Part shown: positions 13,572 to 26,682 of the stretch, piece by piece | How positions within the stretch are numbered: position 1 is the stretch's first letter | Layout: each line of letters starts with the position of its first letter | Assembly (NCBI GenBank): GCA_905182985.1 | Contig: CAJJDN010000097.1 | Location: 269,851-333,850 of the forward strand | Direction of reading: 5' to 3' | Source of the DNA: Paramecium sonneborni | Lineage: Eukaryota; Ciliophora; Oligohymenophorea; Peniculida; Parameciidae | Length of the DNA stretch: 64,000 bases | Made by a program: the position numbers and the translations under genes | The notes under the pieces: model-generated | The model's database searches: none | Told to the model about the DNA's origin: nothing | What the model saw: the letters and a program-made list of their open reading frames with translations, nothing else

Positions 13572-16500
13572 TCACAATTTTTGACCTAATTTTAATTCAA
13601 TTTATTTTAAGTATCTTTCAAAGAAATCGTTCTTTAAAATATCACTCTATGGAATCATTAATACACCAAATTTAATCAATTAAATATGCTATTTAAGATT
13701 TGCATAATGGAAATTAATGATATAAATGCATATCAAACCTAAACCAACTAAAAAAAAGATAGACAATAACTTATTATAAATTATTATATATATACCTAAT
13801 TTTAATAATTAAAGCTTTCTGTTTTTTCTATTATTCCTTTCTATAATTTTTTATTCATATATGAAAATACTCTACTTGCTACTTAACCTCCTTCTACTTC
13901 ATAAAAAGTATCTTCTGCTCTATAAGTAAAATTATTTATAGCTTATTAATTAATTATTGTTTAATGAATATATGTTAATGCAGGTAACATTCCTTTCATT
14001 AAAGAACTATCAAAGGATTTCAAACAATATGGAGAAAGCACTTCAATATAATTTTCATCTAAAAAATTACATACATCAGTATTTTAAACTGTAAGAAAGA
14101 ATTCATAAAAATCTTCAGGTACTAAAAGTGTTTCTAAATTTATTCTTGGAGCTTAATCAACATATTCCATTATTTTAGATTAAGCTATATCAATTAAATT
14201 ATATAATCTTAAACCATCTGTCTTATTTAAATATGTTAAATTTCCCCATAACATAAACATTTCTCGATATAAAAACATATTACCACTTCTAAATGATAAA
14301 TCTGCTATCAATTTATAAAAATCCGCTGTTTATTAATATTTATTTAAAAAACTTTGAGTTGAAAATGTAACTAAACAGGAATAAATTAAAAAAAATATAA
14401 AGATTATTAAAGAAAATAGAATTGACTTTAACTTTGATGCCCTTATCAATATTTTTCTTTTATTCTTTCGAACCAAATCATTTTCAGCTTTATTCTAAAT
14501 TGTTGATTACACTTCAGTTTATAATTCTAATTAATAACAATTAATATAATCAGATTAAGATTATAAGTTATTCAACAATATTTTATGTTTTTCTGTTTCT
14601 TTTATAATACTTTATTCTGAAATATGTGTTATTATTTCCATTATTGTATCATACTAAAATAAAATAACAGTTTTTAAATAATAAATAAATATTGAAAGTA
14701 CAAAACAAATTACAATGAAAGCTATCCAAATTGTAATCCATTTATCAATTATTTGTGTACATTTATTTCTAGAAAATTATAAAATTTCTTATGACATAAG
14801 TTCTAAATTATCTTATAGATTAAAATAATTAGAAAATTGAAAGACTTGACAAGGACAACCTTTAGTTGGGATTCGTTTATCAAAAATAATTTTAAAGTCA
14901 TACTAATAATTTAATAATTAATGAATAAACTCTCTAAAAGTAATATTTTTAGAGTAAATGATTTTATCAGTCATACCCATAAAAAATGTATTAGTATAAA
15001 TATCTTTAAAGAATTCTTTTAAATCACTTTCTAATAATGAAACATAAGAATTTTACTTTAATTCATTATAACATACTCCTATTATTGAATAAAGTGGTTC
15101 AACAAAATCACTTTATTACTATTTACTAATTTTTTTAGCTGTATGTAAACCTTAATAATAATATATTTGTGCTCTAATTGCAAGATATCGATCATAAGGA
15201 GCCACAATATCAGCTTAAAAAGATAACATCTCTATTTCCTAAATTTTAGTTCTTAGATCTCCGCTTAATAGAGATAGAATTATTAAAGAAAAAACAGCAA
15301 ACACAATTAAAGTAAAGATTATGAAAAATACCATAATTTATTACTGAGAAAAATTGAAATTACCGTAAAATTAATCTATAATTTCAAATTTTTTCATATA
15401 AGTAGGTCTTTTTATTGAACCTTAACTAGATTCAGCTTATTTTTACATATCATCTTAATTTTCTGGTTATTTAATTTAAGGATGTTTCTCTTTACTTGAA
15501 GCTTCAGCAATATAAAATCCAGGTTATTAACAGTAATATTCTTATTAAAAGGAGTTGTTATGTTTTTGAACAATATTTATCAGATTTTAACTTTTATCAA
15601 TTAAATTTGATACACTATTATTAGGACTTAACATAACTTAATAAATTTTGTCAAAATCTTATTATTTAGTTAGTTCTTTTATTGCTATTGAATAATTTTC
15701 TCTTTCTTAAATATTCAAAGTATTAACATGTTTAGCAGCTCCTTCATCAATTGATAATATTATAGAATCTATATCAAAAATTGCTGATTCTACATTATGT
15801 TATGTATGTTTGAATTAAGTACTAGAAAATGCTGCATTATTTTAATGTGAACATTCAATTATATGAGCAGATTCTAATTCTATTATATAATAATAAAATC
15901 CAAATATTTCTCTTCTCATAATAAATAGATTAGCAGCATATTCTTTTGTATATCTACTATCTTACCAAACTCTTCCTATTTGAGAATGGTTTTCTATTGA
16001 AGATTTACTGAAATTTTCTCTTTGAAATTATAAAATGTCAAGAAATAAAAACTTAACATTATCAAGCTTTTGTTCCTATATTTCTCCCCATATTAAATTG
16101 TTAAAGACTGGTATTATTTAATTGATTTCAGCATCATAAAACTAATAAAAATCATCTATATTTAAAATATCTTCTTCTTAGAATCCCAATTTTTTTAAAC
16201 ACATATATGTTATCCCTGATAATAATCCATTAACATTTACTAATAGATAAGCTTTTTATTCAATTACATCTTAAAGAATAGATGCAAATACAACTCTATT
16301 ATCATCTAATAATGTAATTGTATCAAATGTTTATTCCATTTGCCTTGATAATCCATTTTATAGTTTTACAAATGTTAGACTTAGATTTCTATAATATCTT
16401 GCTTTACCAGTTTAAACAAATCTTTAAATCATAGCTGGATGTTCCTCTCTTATGAAATCAGGTAAAATGTCACTAAATTACATATTATAGTCGTTAGTTT

Positions 16501-18577
16501 ATCTGCCTATAATTTTCAAGAAATTATTTGAATGAGATTTAATTCTTAAATTTTATAAATCATCTTGTAATTAAAATAAAACATACACAATCTTATCAGA
16601 ATAGAAATCAATAACTTAATCTCTAAATATATATTTAGATTGTTATATGCTATTAATCTACTTAAATTTTAAAGCTTTTTAATAACTATTATATATTCTA
16701 GAATAAAAGAATATTATCATTTATTTTAATTTAATACTTTAAAAAGATCCATATTTTTAAAGTAGTTTATCTTCTAGATCTAAAACTTAAGTAAAATATT
16801 TCATTTTGTAAATAAAAATTTTATCAGCATGCATAGCTTCACATTGTAAGAGATAGGAATAAAATTCAATTTTTAATTTAAGTATATTAAACATCATTGA
16901 TGTAAGATGGTTAATTTGAAATTCGTTAATAAGATATTAATTGATATAATCTGACATTTACAATTATTAAGCAGTACAAATAGAATTAGTAAAATTTTCA
17001 TTTAAATTAGCTTGTGCTCTTTTTAATAAATATTATATTTTAATAAGTTTGAGAGTTGAGACTTGAAAATTTCGATTGGTATTATCATATTTCAAGACTT
17101 TTTTATTTTATTGAATAATGATTTCTTAAATTTAAGAATCAACTTAACTTTATTTAATTTTTTTTTAAGGTCTATTAGTGAGAGACTTTTCACTTGATAT
17201 AACTCTGACTCTATAATCATTAGATGAATTGTTAAGAAATCTAGTATAATTCTTAATAGATATTAATACAAATCCTTATGTCATAAATAAGGTTGCTTAG
17301 GCAATTTCATAGTATGGCATATCTAAATTATGAATATTTCTATTTTCATGTAATAATTTTGATATATGTTTAATTTTGGCATAAATAAATTATTTAAATA
17401 TAGATTCAGTAATAGTGTTAGCTTATTTAACATCCAAAACATTTAAAGGGGATTCTTTACAAGAACATGTAATATTAGAACATTTAGCTTTATGTTAGGC
17501 CCAGATAAGACTATTTTAAAAGGGTTAAATTTCATATTGATAGGAATTATTAGAAAATTTAATTAATTGATGTACATACAAAGCGATAGATTATTTATTA
17601 TTAATAAATATCGAATAGATTGAATTAATTTAAAATTGATAATCAGCATAAATAATTATACTTGTTAGAAGTGGCCAAATAATGATAGAATTATTTTTAA
17701 GATCAATGAAATGATAAAAGGAGTACAAAATAATGATAGTATTAATAAAGTATAAGATAAATCTTTAAGATTTAAAAATATATCCTTAATAGAGTAATTG
17801 ATTAATAATTTTCAATATGGAAATTAAAAGGTTTAATGTAATTTAAGCAAATTAAGAAATATTTGGATTGGTTATAGTTCCAAAAATAATAATTTGTAAT
17901 AATTCTATAGCATAAATAGTTACATCTAATGAAGTAAGCTATGATTTTTCAAAGCCTTTGATTTAAAGAGTATTAGAAGGTAGACAGATGTATATATTAA
18001 ATAGAATCTCAATTTCAATAATAAAAAAAATAATAATTGCAAATAGTAGTAAAGCAAAATAAGCTGAATTTTAATTTTAAAATAATTTGAAGGTATTAAT
18101 GATAGCACCTATTAATATAGTTTAAATAGGATAATGTAAGACAATAGATAATAATTGTTGATAATAAGAGGTGAATTTAGTAAGAAGGTTTTTGATAATG
18201 GAATGATTATGTGATTTATTTAAATATCTTTAATTTTCATTTTCTAAGTTAAAAAAGATTGTTAATTTAGTTAAAATAAATATGAGTAATATAATGTATG
18301 GTAAAATGATTATAGCAAGTTATGGTAGAAACTTGAATAAAAGTATTTCGGGTCTAAAAAAGTAAAAAATCATCTATTGAATACTTGTATTTTGTATAGT
18401 TATGTAAAATGAGTAATAATCGTAATAATAGATATAAAATAATGGTTAGGACATACTTACTATGAAGATAAATATCTTTAAAGGTTGATAACATTTGAAT
18501 GAATCATTGATGTGAAGCATAACACAAACAATTTAATCTAAGAATGTGAAGTATTCTTTTTTTTTAATTAGTCTCAT
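13572..18577 (-). CDS. TmcB-like multi-pass membrane protein, paralogue, 1,659 aa
   Basis: ATG 18577 to TGA 13572-13574 is open throughout apart from one 26-nt intron (13770-13795), giving exactly 1,660 codons. It parallels the plus-strand neighbour over its full length: N-terminal membrane segments, a Cys cluster (CSNITCSC), a PAS-like region (FLKIIGRQ, ILPDFIREEHPAMIQRF), a long membrane segment after MKKFEIID, and a final membrane segment after the single intron. Both proteins end in a Lys-Ile dipeptide, and the 3' intron sits at the homologous site. The neighbour's 36-nt first intron has no counterpart here. The two stops are 22 bp apart. Inverted duplication followed by divergence is inferred. 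Confidence 0.8.
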
Positions 18578-18668
18578 TTTAATTAAAATTCAAGCTACGA
18601 AAAAGAAAATGTTTAAGAATAAGTGATATATATTAATATATTATGTAAATATGACAGAATATTCATTT

Positions 18669-20177
18669 TCAAATCTGACTTTATGGAAATACATCAGGAT
18701 ACTAAATAAGAATATAAAATAAATGAATACTTATCCAGGTCTATATGAAGCAGCACTAGATCGTACTCCTGATTTAGAAAGTTCATTTTATTTCTTTTTA
18801 AGTGAATCTAATTCAGCTGTTGCAACAACTAATTCTTCTTAAACTTAATGATATTCTCTATTTAATTCTTAAAATTTATTTTTCCATATTTAAACATCAT
18901 TAGTAAGTTTAGTTACTTCTTCATAAGTATTATTATTTTAATATTCATAATCAAGATCTTAATACATTTTTTCTAATTCATTATATTTAGATCTCCAATC
19001 TTCAATTTCAATATTTAATTATTATATTTAACTTCTTAATCTATCAATTTATTCTTTATCTTCATTATTATTAGATGCAATAGATGGTTTAAAACTCATT
19101 TATGTTCCTTTTAATTAATCATTTTCTTATTTCATTTAAAGTATTTTATTGTCTAATTCTGTAATCTTATTATTCAAATATTTAATAGTTATTTCTTATT
19201 ATTAAATTTAAGATCTAAGTCGATTAGTCTCATCATTTTTTTATCTTAATTCATTTTATTATCTTTCAAGATCAAGTTATAAATTTTATAATTTTCCATC
19301 ATTTTCAAATTGTGAATTTAATTTAAGTGATTCGATTTCTCTATTACGATTATCAACCATTTCTTTAAGTCTTCTAATTTCAACTTCATATTAAGCAGAA
19401 TCTCTTAATTATGCTTCAAGTCTTTAATATTTTAATTTCCATTCTTCAGTTTCAGCTCTTTAACTGTTAATTGAAAATTATGCACGATCTATTTCTTATC
19501 TTAATTATGAGAGTGTAGCTTCATATTCTTTAAGTGATAATTAATGTCTACTATCAGCCATAGACAACTCTAATATACGATATCTTTTTGATATTTCTTC
19601 ATTTTAATCTCTTAATCTAACAATTTCTGCATTGAGCATAGCTTCATTTTCTATCATTATAGCTCTCATCTTATCAATATCAATCTCTGACTATTATCTT
19701 GCTTATTTATCTGTTGCCATATATAGTTTATGTTTGTATTAATCTAATTCTAAAGACATATCTAACAAACACTTATTCAATCTATCAATCTCTAAATACA
19801 ATTAATTAATCTATTAATATATTCAATATCATTACCTTTAATGTATCTTCTACATATGTAATTTTCTCAGTAGCACCTATTCCTCTTAATCTCATTACTT
19901 CTGTTTAACATTCTGTTAATGCCTACTCCAATTATGAACATTTTGCTTTCCAAACACTCTCAATCTCATCTCTAGTAACTACTGTTATTGGAGCTTCACG
20001 ATGATACATCTCTCTAACATGAGGATGAGTAACTGTATGACCTTATGCATTCTCATTCCCTTTATATGATTGCTTATTTATTTATTTATCTCATACATAA
20101 GGAACACGAACTTATTGTTATGGCTAACCATAGCCATATCCTTATCCATATTACTAAGAAGCAGGACTATATTTCAT
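18669..20177 (-). CDS. Coiled-coil cytoskeletal-type protein, 476 aa
   Basis: Introns 20073-20096 (24 nt), 19811-19835 (25 nt) and 18702-18730 (29 nt) yield 477 codons. The N-terminus is Gly/Tyr/Gln-rich (GQGYGYGQPQQQ) with a PYQSY stretch. From about residue 75 (VVTRDEIESVWKAK) the protein is an almost uninterrupted heptad-type coiled coil to about 450, ending in a short Ser/Pro tail. The plan resembles filament-forming cortical proteins of ciliates, but no named family is recognised. It ends 92 bp upstream of the start of the TmcB-like gene on the same strand. Confidence 0.8.
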
Positions 20178-20405
20178 TATATACTGTTAAATTATTAATA
20201 TAACAGAAACTCATCTCATTTTTTGTTTATAATCATTCAAAATTCAATTCATTATATATTTTATGTATTTCTCGATTTAATTTAAAGTTCTAAAGTACTA
20301 CCATAACATGGTTTCTTATAGACTACTAAATCTAAATCTTAAAACAAGAAATTTATTTTTATTAATTAATTGTGTAATTTTCAATTAATATATATGAATA
20401 TTCCT

Positions 20406-21199
20406 TCAGATTGCTCTTAAATTAATGTTTTAAGCTAGAATCGTAAATTTATTCCATTATTTCTCTTTTAATTATGTCAAAGCTAATGGTTTAATTAGAC
20501 ATTCCTAGCTTTCCTTTAAAACAATTTTTTCTCCTGAGAAATCTTCTTTATTATAGAGTCTGACAGAATATCCTTTAGGTATTTCTATTGATTTAATATC
20601 ATGATCAAAGTCACTTAATTTATATAAATGATTACTCAATATTCCTTTAAGATTCACATAACTGAAGTGACTCTCCTTTGAAATGACATTATGAATAGAT
20701 AACTATACAATTAGAATTTGTATTCTTTGATTAAGTTTCAGCTAATATTATATAAATTGAATACATATGTTAGTTGAATCTTGTTAATTAATAGTTTAAG
20801 TACTTTAAGTATGAATCATATCTAATTATGGTATATCATTTACATCCTCTTTATTACAAGATTTAATACTTATATATAATTTTGATTGTTAGTCATAGTA
20901 GTTATTTATGAATTAAGAGTAGAAACATCCTCTTGGTCTAAAATAAAATTATTTGGATCTTCGACAGATTAATTGTTTTCAATATTTTGAATTACTTGTG
21001 TATTTGAAGATGTGAAAGTGTCATCAAAATTAAAATATTCCTGTTGTTATTATATTTAATCTTCATTTCTTTAATACCCATCAAAATTAACCATAGTAGG
21101 TATGGGATTGGTTTCAATCTCACTTAACTCAACATTAGTTTAAGCTAGCACTAAGGCTGAAATAAGAATAATTCCAAACATAAAAGCCTTTAATGGCAT
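20406..21199 (-). CDS. Secreted beta/gamma-crystallin-like protein
   Basis: Begins with a signal peptide (AFMFGIILISALVLAQ), then an acidic Gln/Asn/Thr-rich region and, near the end, two Greek-key-like motifs: IVIYSQCHFKGESL and a later segment from DHDIKSIEIP through YSVRLYNKEDFSGEKIVL. These fit the crystallin pattern of an aromatic strand followed by FxG. Introns 20847-20869 and 20742-20764 are clear. One more frame change lies near 20,650; a 28-nt GTTATG...TTGAG intron (20635-20662) would solve it but has atypical ends, so the exact joint is uncertain. A secreted or granule-lumen structural role is inferred. Confidence 0.65.
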
Positions 21200-21234
21200 G
21201 GCAAAACGGATTAATTAATATTATATAATGTTTC

Positions 21235-22655
21235 TCATATAAGCTCAATCTCAATTAAATTATTTTTATCATTAAACACTAATATCCCAGGAAATATTAT
21301 TTAACTACTCTAGAACATCAATCCAATCAAAATACAACTCACTATTCCAACTTATGTTTAAGTAGTAGGTATTATTTTTACTTTCATATAGCTATTATGA
21401 TTTAAAATCTAAATTGTCTTTGTGAAACAATTATTCTCCCTACCTGGCATTATATATTAAACCTATATATTTTAATTATTCAATCTTTCACTATTCAATA
21501 AATATAAAACTTAATTATGAACTATTGGTAAGTCATTTTCAAATATTTAATTGAATATATTATTCTATATTATTTTTATGATTTTTTATTCAGAATAATT
21601 ATATTCTTTTATAACTCCTACCTCAGCCATTATATTTTAATCTACAAACAAGATTTAAGAATCAAGTAATTAAACTAATTAAGAATTTTCATTTAATTCT
21701 GGTATCCTTAAATTTTAATTCATAACAACATTATTATCAATAATATCTTTCACAATTATTGAGCCTTTATCTAATTAAATTTATAAATATCAAGAATATA
21801 CTTCCAATCATTATTGATTTTTATTTTTTAAATTGTAACAATCTTGATTCCCCTAATAATGTATATCCAGGCATTTATGAAACATAAAAAATTGCTTCAT
21901 TTCTATCTTCATTAAAAATTTAATTATATCTTCCTCTATATAATTAAAAAAAACTTTCTTATTAAATGATTATATAAATATAATTATCAATCAAGTCAAC
22001 TTACTTAATTCTAATATTGCCTGAAGTCTAATAATCATGTATTTTTATGCAATTTTTTTTATTAGTATCATCATAAAGATCAAATTCTAATTTAGTTTTA
22101 GAAATATGATAAAAGAGAATTAATTTAAAATTGATTATACCTATTAAAGTAGGTAAATTTAATTAAGAATTTCGACGAAAAATTTAAAATATTTCATTAT
22201 TTCTCTAATTTATAAAGATTATATACATCTTAGTTAATTTTTTCTATATATTACAATGTTAATTGATTTTAGAATTTAACATTCAATAGTATTTGAGAAT
22301 TAAATTACTATTATAATTCCAATACTTCTTATTCTTTACTTAAAAATGAATGAGTGTAATTTTATTTCTATATTTTTAAGATTTATTGATTGGATTAGTT
22401 AACAACTAATTAATTTTTCTCATTTACAAATTCATTTTAACAGTAAAGTATATCTAATTTAAGTTTACCCTTTAAATGACAAACTGGACATGTAAATTAT
22501 TTTGATTCATCTTATTCTAATGCAGCTTAGGTTGGTTTATCTAATTCAAAAAGGTTGAATTAGCAACCTTTATTCTCATGATAATAAGGGGCAGTGAGTC
22601 TATTTAATGTTAATTGTGAGTATTAGAGTATAATTCTATAATCCTCTTTCTTCAT
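21235..22655 (-). CDS. MIZ/SP-RING-like finger protein with C-terminal membrane segment, 455 aa
   Basis: Introns 22205-22226 (22 nt) and 21771-21801 (31 nt) leave 456 codons. Near the N-terminus (about 25-75) HENKGCQFNLFEL is followed by FTCPVCHLKGKLKLD, matching the CFD...W/F-x-CPVC core of MIZ/SP-RING fingers, although the first zinc ligands are not complete. In known families these fingers act in SUMO ligases. The rest is rich in beta-type segments, and the C-terminus has a hydrophobic stretch (GIVSCILIGLMF) that could span a membrane, unusual for a SUMO ligase. Only 35 bp separate its stop from the next gene start. Confidence 0.65.
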
Positions 22656-22734
22656 TATGGAAGCAATAAAAAATTAATTAAAATCATAACAAAATTACTT
22701 AATAGGAAAATCATTTTATTTTAAATGTATTTAA

Positions 22735-23877
22735 TCATATAATTTTGATGAATTTAAAATTTTCAGGCTCCTTAAGGGCCCTTAAAAGATTTTATCTATA
22801 TTTTAAATGCCAAGCAGTATTAGAAATTCTTGAATTATATACATAAGCTATAGATTAATTTCTTAAGAAATATTAACTAAAAGAATATAATAATTAATTA
22901 TACCTTATAATTCTAAAAACTCTATTAAATTCAGGATTCTTACCTCCATCTATCCAAAGATCTCTTAATTATTTAATATTAGTCATTTAATTTTTTTTAG
23001 TTTTTAATAACTAAACAAAATTATCATATTAATCCTTTTTCATAAAGCCTTAAATCATCTATTCATTATTGAGAATGTAAGAAATGATAGCTTTAGAAAA
23101 ATTCTTAGTAATGTTTTTAGTATCATTTACTTTTGATCCTTTCTTTTTTCTACCAATTTTATATGACTCAGAACTTTCTTAGATTATACATCTTTTTCTA
23201 GTGCGTCTATTAATTTTGATTTCTTTTTTTTCATCTTTATTTTAATTCCAACTACTTTCACTTTAGACAACTTCACTTTAATCAGAATCATCTTGATTAA
23301 GTAATTTTAATTCTTCTTTTTTAAAATGATTAAGGTTAACATTGATCTATTATTGTTGAATTGAAGGTGGTCTAATAATAAATTAAGATGGAGAATTTAT
23401 TTAAGTTATTTTGATCTACTTATCTAAACTGTTATTAGAATGTCTAGGCATTTCGTTTTGTTATGATTATTGTAAGAATGGATAAATTGATTGTCTTGGT
23501 GAATTAAAAAAGGAAGACAATGTTGGATTTATTTGTCTATTTTATGATTGAAATATATCTAATGGTTTCTGAATAAGTTTACTATCAAGAGAACTATTAA
23601 CAAATGTTCCTATTAAATTGTTAAACATAAAATCAATATTTCCATCTAATGATACTCTTTGAGAAATATCAAAAGTAGTGTATTAAGGATTAATAAATAA
23701 GTTCGTAGAGAAAGGTTAATCAGTTGATAATTATTACACTTAAAGATCTAATGAATTTTAAACTCTTAGTCTAACCTGTCTCATTGGATCAATTGAAGCA
23801 TCAACAGAGCCAATTTCTGATGGTCTTGCTCTATAAGGTGTGAATGATTTTACATTCTTTTTAAACCCCTCAGACAT
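22735..23877 (-). CDS. Unknown, probably nuclear protein, 380 aa
   Basis: Open from ATG 23877 to TGA 22735-22737 without introns (381 codons). The first 190 residues are Ser/Gln/Asn-rich and low in complexity. A basic patch (INRRTRKRC, then GRKKKGSK) near 215-240 looks like a nuclear localisation signal. The C-terminal about 120 residues are a compact helical region (FSKAIISYILNNEQMIQGF to NLLRALKEPENF) that is probably a folded domain; I do not recognise it. A chromatin or transcription role is a guess from the basic patch only. Confidence 0.7.
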
Positions 23878-23928
23878 AATTATTTATATATGATATAATG
23901 ATAAAAAAAAAGAAAAAATGTTGATAAT

Positions 23929-24466
23929 TCAAATAGTTTAAATGTGCCCTTATTTAAGAATTACTATTTCTTTTTATAGTTTAGCTATATATTGCAAAAG
24001 AATTCTCTCTCTACTATTATATGAATCCAAAATCAGCTACATTTTATTATAAATAGCCTAAAATTATCTATTAAGTCTTTTATTTTAAAAAGGATTCTTC
24101 TTTTTTGTTTTTGTTGGAGAATCTCCTAATTCTGAATAATCTATTGATCTTATGATTAAATTAGGATCAATTAATTTTCTATAAACTTTTTATGATTGCA
24201 AAGTTGATGCTTATTAAGACACAGAAAGTCTTGCTTTACGATTCAATACTGTATCAATGCTTTTAGCCCTAGTTGTAGAATTGATAAGGATACTGGAGTG
24301 AAATGATTGCAGGTTTTTGAATTTTAATAGCTGCATTGCATTGAGATCTAGCTTTCACTTCAGGTACCCTTTCAGAATCAATAGTTTTTGACATCCAATC
24401 AGATATTGTTGCATATCTTTATCTTACTTTGAATCGAATATCTTCATCATAATTCTTCTATTTCAT
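23929..24466 (-). CDS. Unknown basic protein, 170 aa
   Basis: One 25-nt intron (GTATCC...AACTAG, about 24,273-24,297) splits codon 70 or so and gives 171 codons, ending at TGA 23929-23931. The sequence is Lys/Arg/Gln-rich, with a TKTKKK stretch near 125 and a short amphipathic helix at the C-terminus (about 140-170). No domain is recognised. It ends 51 bp upstream of the ATG of the preceding minus-strand gene. Confidence 0.65.
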
Positions 24467-24795
24467 TTTTTTGTCTAGATAAATAATTTGTATAAATCAG
24501 AAAAATAACAAACTGATAAATATTTAAATAGTATATTGTCTTTATCAACTTAAATCCTATAATCAAAGATCATTTCTAAATTGATAATGAATTATATGAC
24601 CTAAAATTATTAAGAACTATAATTTGTTTTGAATAATTTATATCCTCAAAACAGAAGATAATAGTATTAATTTGATTTATAAAAAAAGATAATGAAAACA
24701 ATATATATAGATATTTAAAGAGTAAAGAAATAAGATAATATAATATAATAAAGTATTGTAATATATAATTTGAGAATGCATTATAAATCTTATGA
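24467..24795. other. Intergenic, no gene seen
   Basis: Spacer between two minus-strand genes. A minus-strand frame continuing from 24,959 is open here but is a shadow of the spliced last exon of the upstream gene, which ends at 24796. Confidence 0.45.
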
Positions 24796-25421
24796 TCAAT
24801 AATAACCATAGCGTGTACTATTCTTAAAACTTTAATCCATATTATTTCTTCTATACAATTGGCTTGCATTCTATTAAACTTAAGTTCTAGTTGCTTATTA
24901 TTAAAGTGTTTTATAATAGTTTTAAATGATTTTTGAAGATCCCAATCCAGAAAAATCACTTTAATGAGTTTCCCTTAAAATTAACAATATTTTAATACTT
25001 AAATTGTTTAAATCTCAAATATTCTAAATAATCTTAATAGTCTTGTTAATCTTCTATCTTTTCATGACGAATTGGTTATTGATATTGATAACTAGGCTAC
25101 TATTGATATGGATCATAATATTGATTTGAATAATTCCAATATGGTGGTGGTCTGATTCAGTATATATCATTACTAATAGTATTGCTATGGGGGATCAATG
25201 TTTACATGCATTCTGTTCATTATACTTTTTGCTTAAAAGCATACTCCATGGATATCCCTTGCCAATGTTTAAACAGTTGCTAATTATTTATTAATTCTTA
25301 TTATATACGTTCCTAAGGTTTCTCTTCTTCTTCTTCTTCCTCCTCCTCCTCTTCTTCTTCCTCTTCTTCTTCTTCATAATCTATTACATAAAATATATAT
25401 CAAACCTTCTTCATCACTCAT
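24796..25421 (-). CDS. Acidic, Gln/Tyr/Pro-rich protein, 174 aa
   Basis: Four introns (25381-25405, 25280-25308, 25152-25173, 24974-24998) give exactly 175 codons. After MSDEEDY comes a run of about 17 glutamates, encoded by a GAA/GAG microsatellite. A short conserved-looking core (VQTLARDIHGVCFQAKS) follows, then a Pro/Tyr/Gln-rich stretch (QPPPYWNY, YDPYQQQPSYQYQQP) and a Gln-rich tail ending RYGYY. Low-complexity composition suggests a disordered, possibly phase-separating or RNA-associated protein; no family is recognised. Intron 1 begins GTT rather than GTA. Confidence 0.7.
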
Positions 25422-25547
25422 TTATTATAAAAATATTATATTTTATATACAATTAATTTATTTCCACTCAAAAATTAGTTAAATAAAATTAATTAAGAAT
25501 TTATTCTAAATTATGCATCAAATTAATTAACTTATAACATAATTCAG

Positions 25548-25820
25548 ATGAATGCTATAGAATACAGTATCAATTAATATCTTGATCAAATCGATCTATA
25601 AATTACTGATCCTACCCTTAAATAATAAGAATATTTTGAAAGTGTTAAACACAATTTACATCATAAAAATAATAATTTTATGACTTCTGCATCCATTTTA
25701 AGAGATTGTGCAAATCATTTAATTACTTAAATTCATCAAAAAACTCATTCACAAATTAACTATTAATGTCATAATAAAATTAAAATAATCTAAACCAACT
25801 TTTAAAGACAATAATTTTGA
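25548..25820 (+). CDS. Small hypothetical protein, 90 aa
   Basis: A single open frame from ATG 25548 to TGA 25818-25820 using TAA as Gln, with heptad-like spacing (IDLQITDPTLKQQEYFESV) and several His/Asn residues. It is divergent from the acidic minus-strand gene, 126 bp away. No domain is recognised; support is coding-like composition only. Confidence 0.5.
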
Positions 25821-26682
25821 TTACTATATAATATATTATTTATTATACTACAATTAAAATTATGATTATCTGACAATTATCATAATCTACTTAATTATAA
25901 ATAATATTTAATAATAGTACTTATTAATTCTAAATCAAAAATAAAAATGCAATTACCTAAAATGAAAATGAACAATAGTAAAATAGTAGTTAACCAAAAC
26001 ATTATCCTATAATAATCCATTTATGAACTACCAAAATAAAGTATAAAACAAGTAATATATATTGAATAGTTTAGGAGGTTTTTCCTAAAATTTTAAAATT
26101 GAATTAAAATAAAGATTAAATATTAAGAAATCTTAATCATATCCAATTATAATATTATTTAATGCAGTGAAAAATACAACACCTTATCAATAATAATAAT
26201 TATGATATAAATAAAATTAATTCTAACTCATTTTTCTACTTAAATATACTAAAATTATAGTATTTTTAATAAAACTAATATACCTTACAGTTTGAATAAT
26301 CAGGTTTTAAATAAAGATTTTTATTTTCATATTGATTATTATTCCTTCACAAACTAAAAAATACTAGACCTATATATTATAAACAAAAATCTTTAATTAG
26401 TCATGTCATATATAATAAACAATGTTATCCTGAAGTATATGATTTATTATTAAATTGAAAAAGTTCATATTTTAAAAGGTACAAAAATTAGAGGAAATAA
26501 AAATTGAAGGAATAGAGAAGTCAATAATATTTGCAAATGTATATTTTGAAATGATCTGTTTGAAACCTGATTCAAAGTAAAGATTAAAAAAGATTATAAA
26601 TTAAAAATTCTATGGGGAGTCTCGTTTCTAGTAGTTTTGAACAAATTATATAATATATATTATATATTAATATTTGTTAATA
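25821..26682. other. Intergenic with a possible gene remnant
   Basis: Mostly AT-rich spacer. On the plus strand an open stretch of about 60 codons (about 26,457-26,640; KLEEIKIEGIEKS, ending RFQQF-TGA) looks protein-like but has a TGA just upstream and no start, so it may be a remnant of a lost gene. Confidence 0.4.

Noticed and set aside
24570..24959. 127-codon minus-strand hydrophobic frame
   Set aside because: It starts at GTG, uses almost no Gln codons and overlaps the spliced last exon of the 24796-25421 gene, whose frame reads much better.
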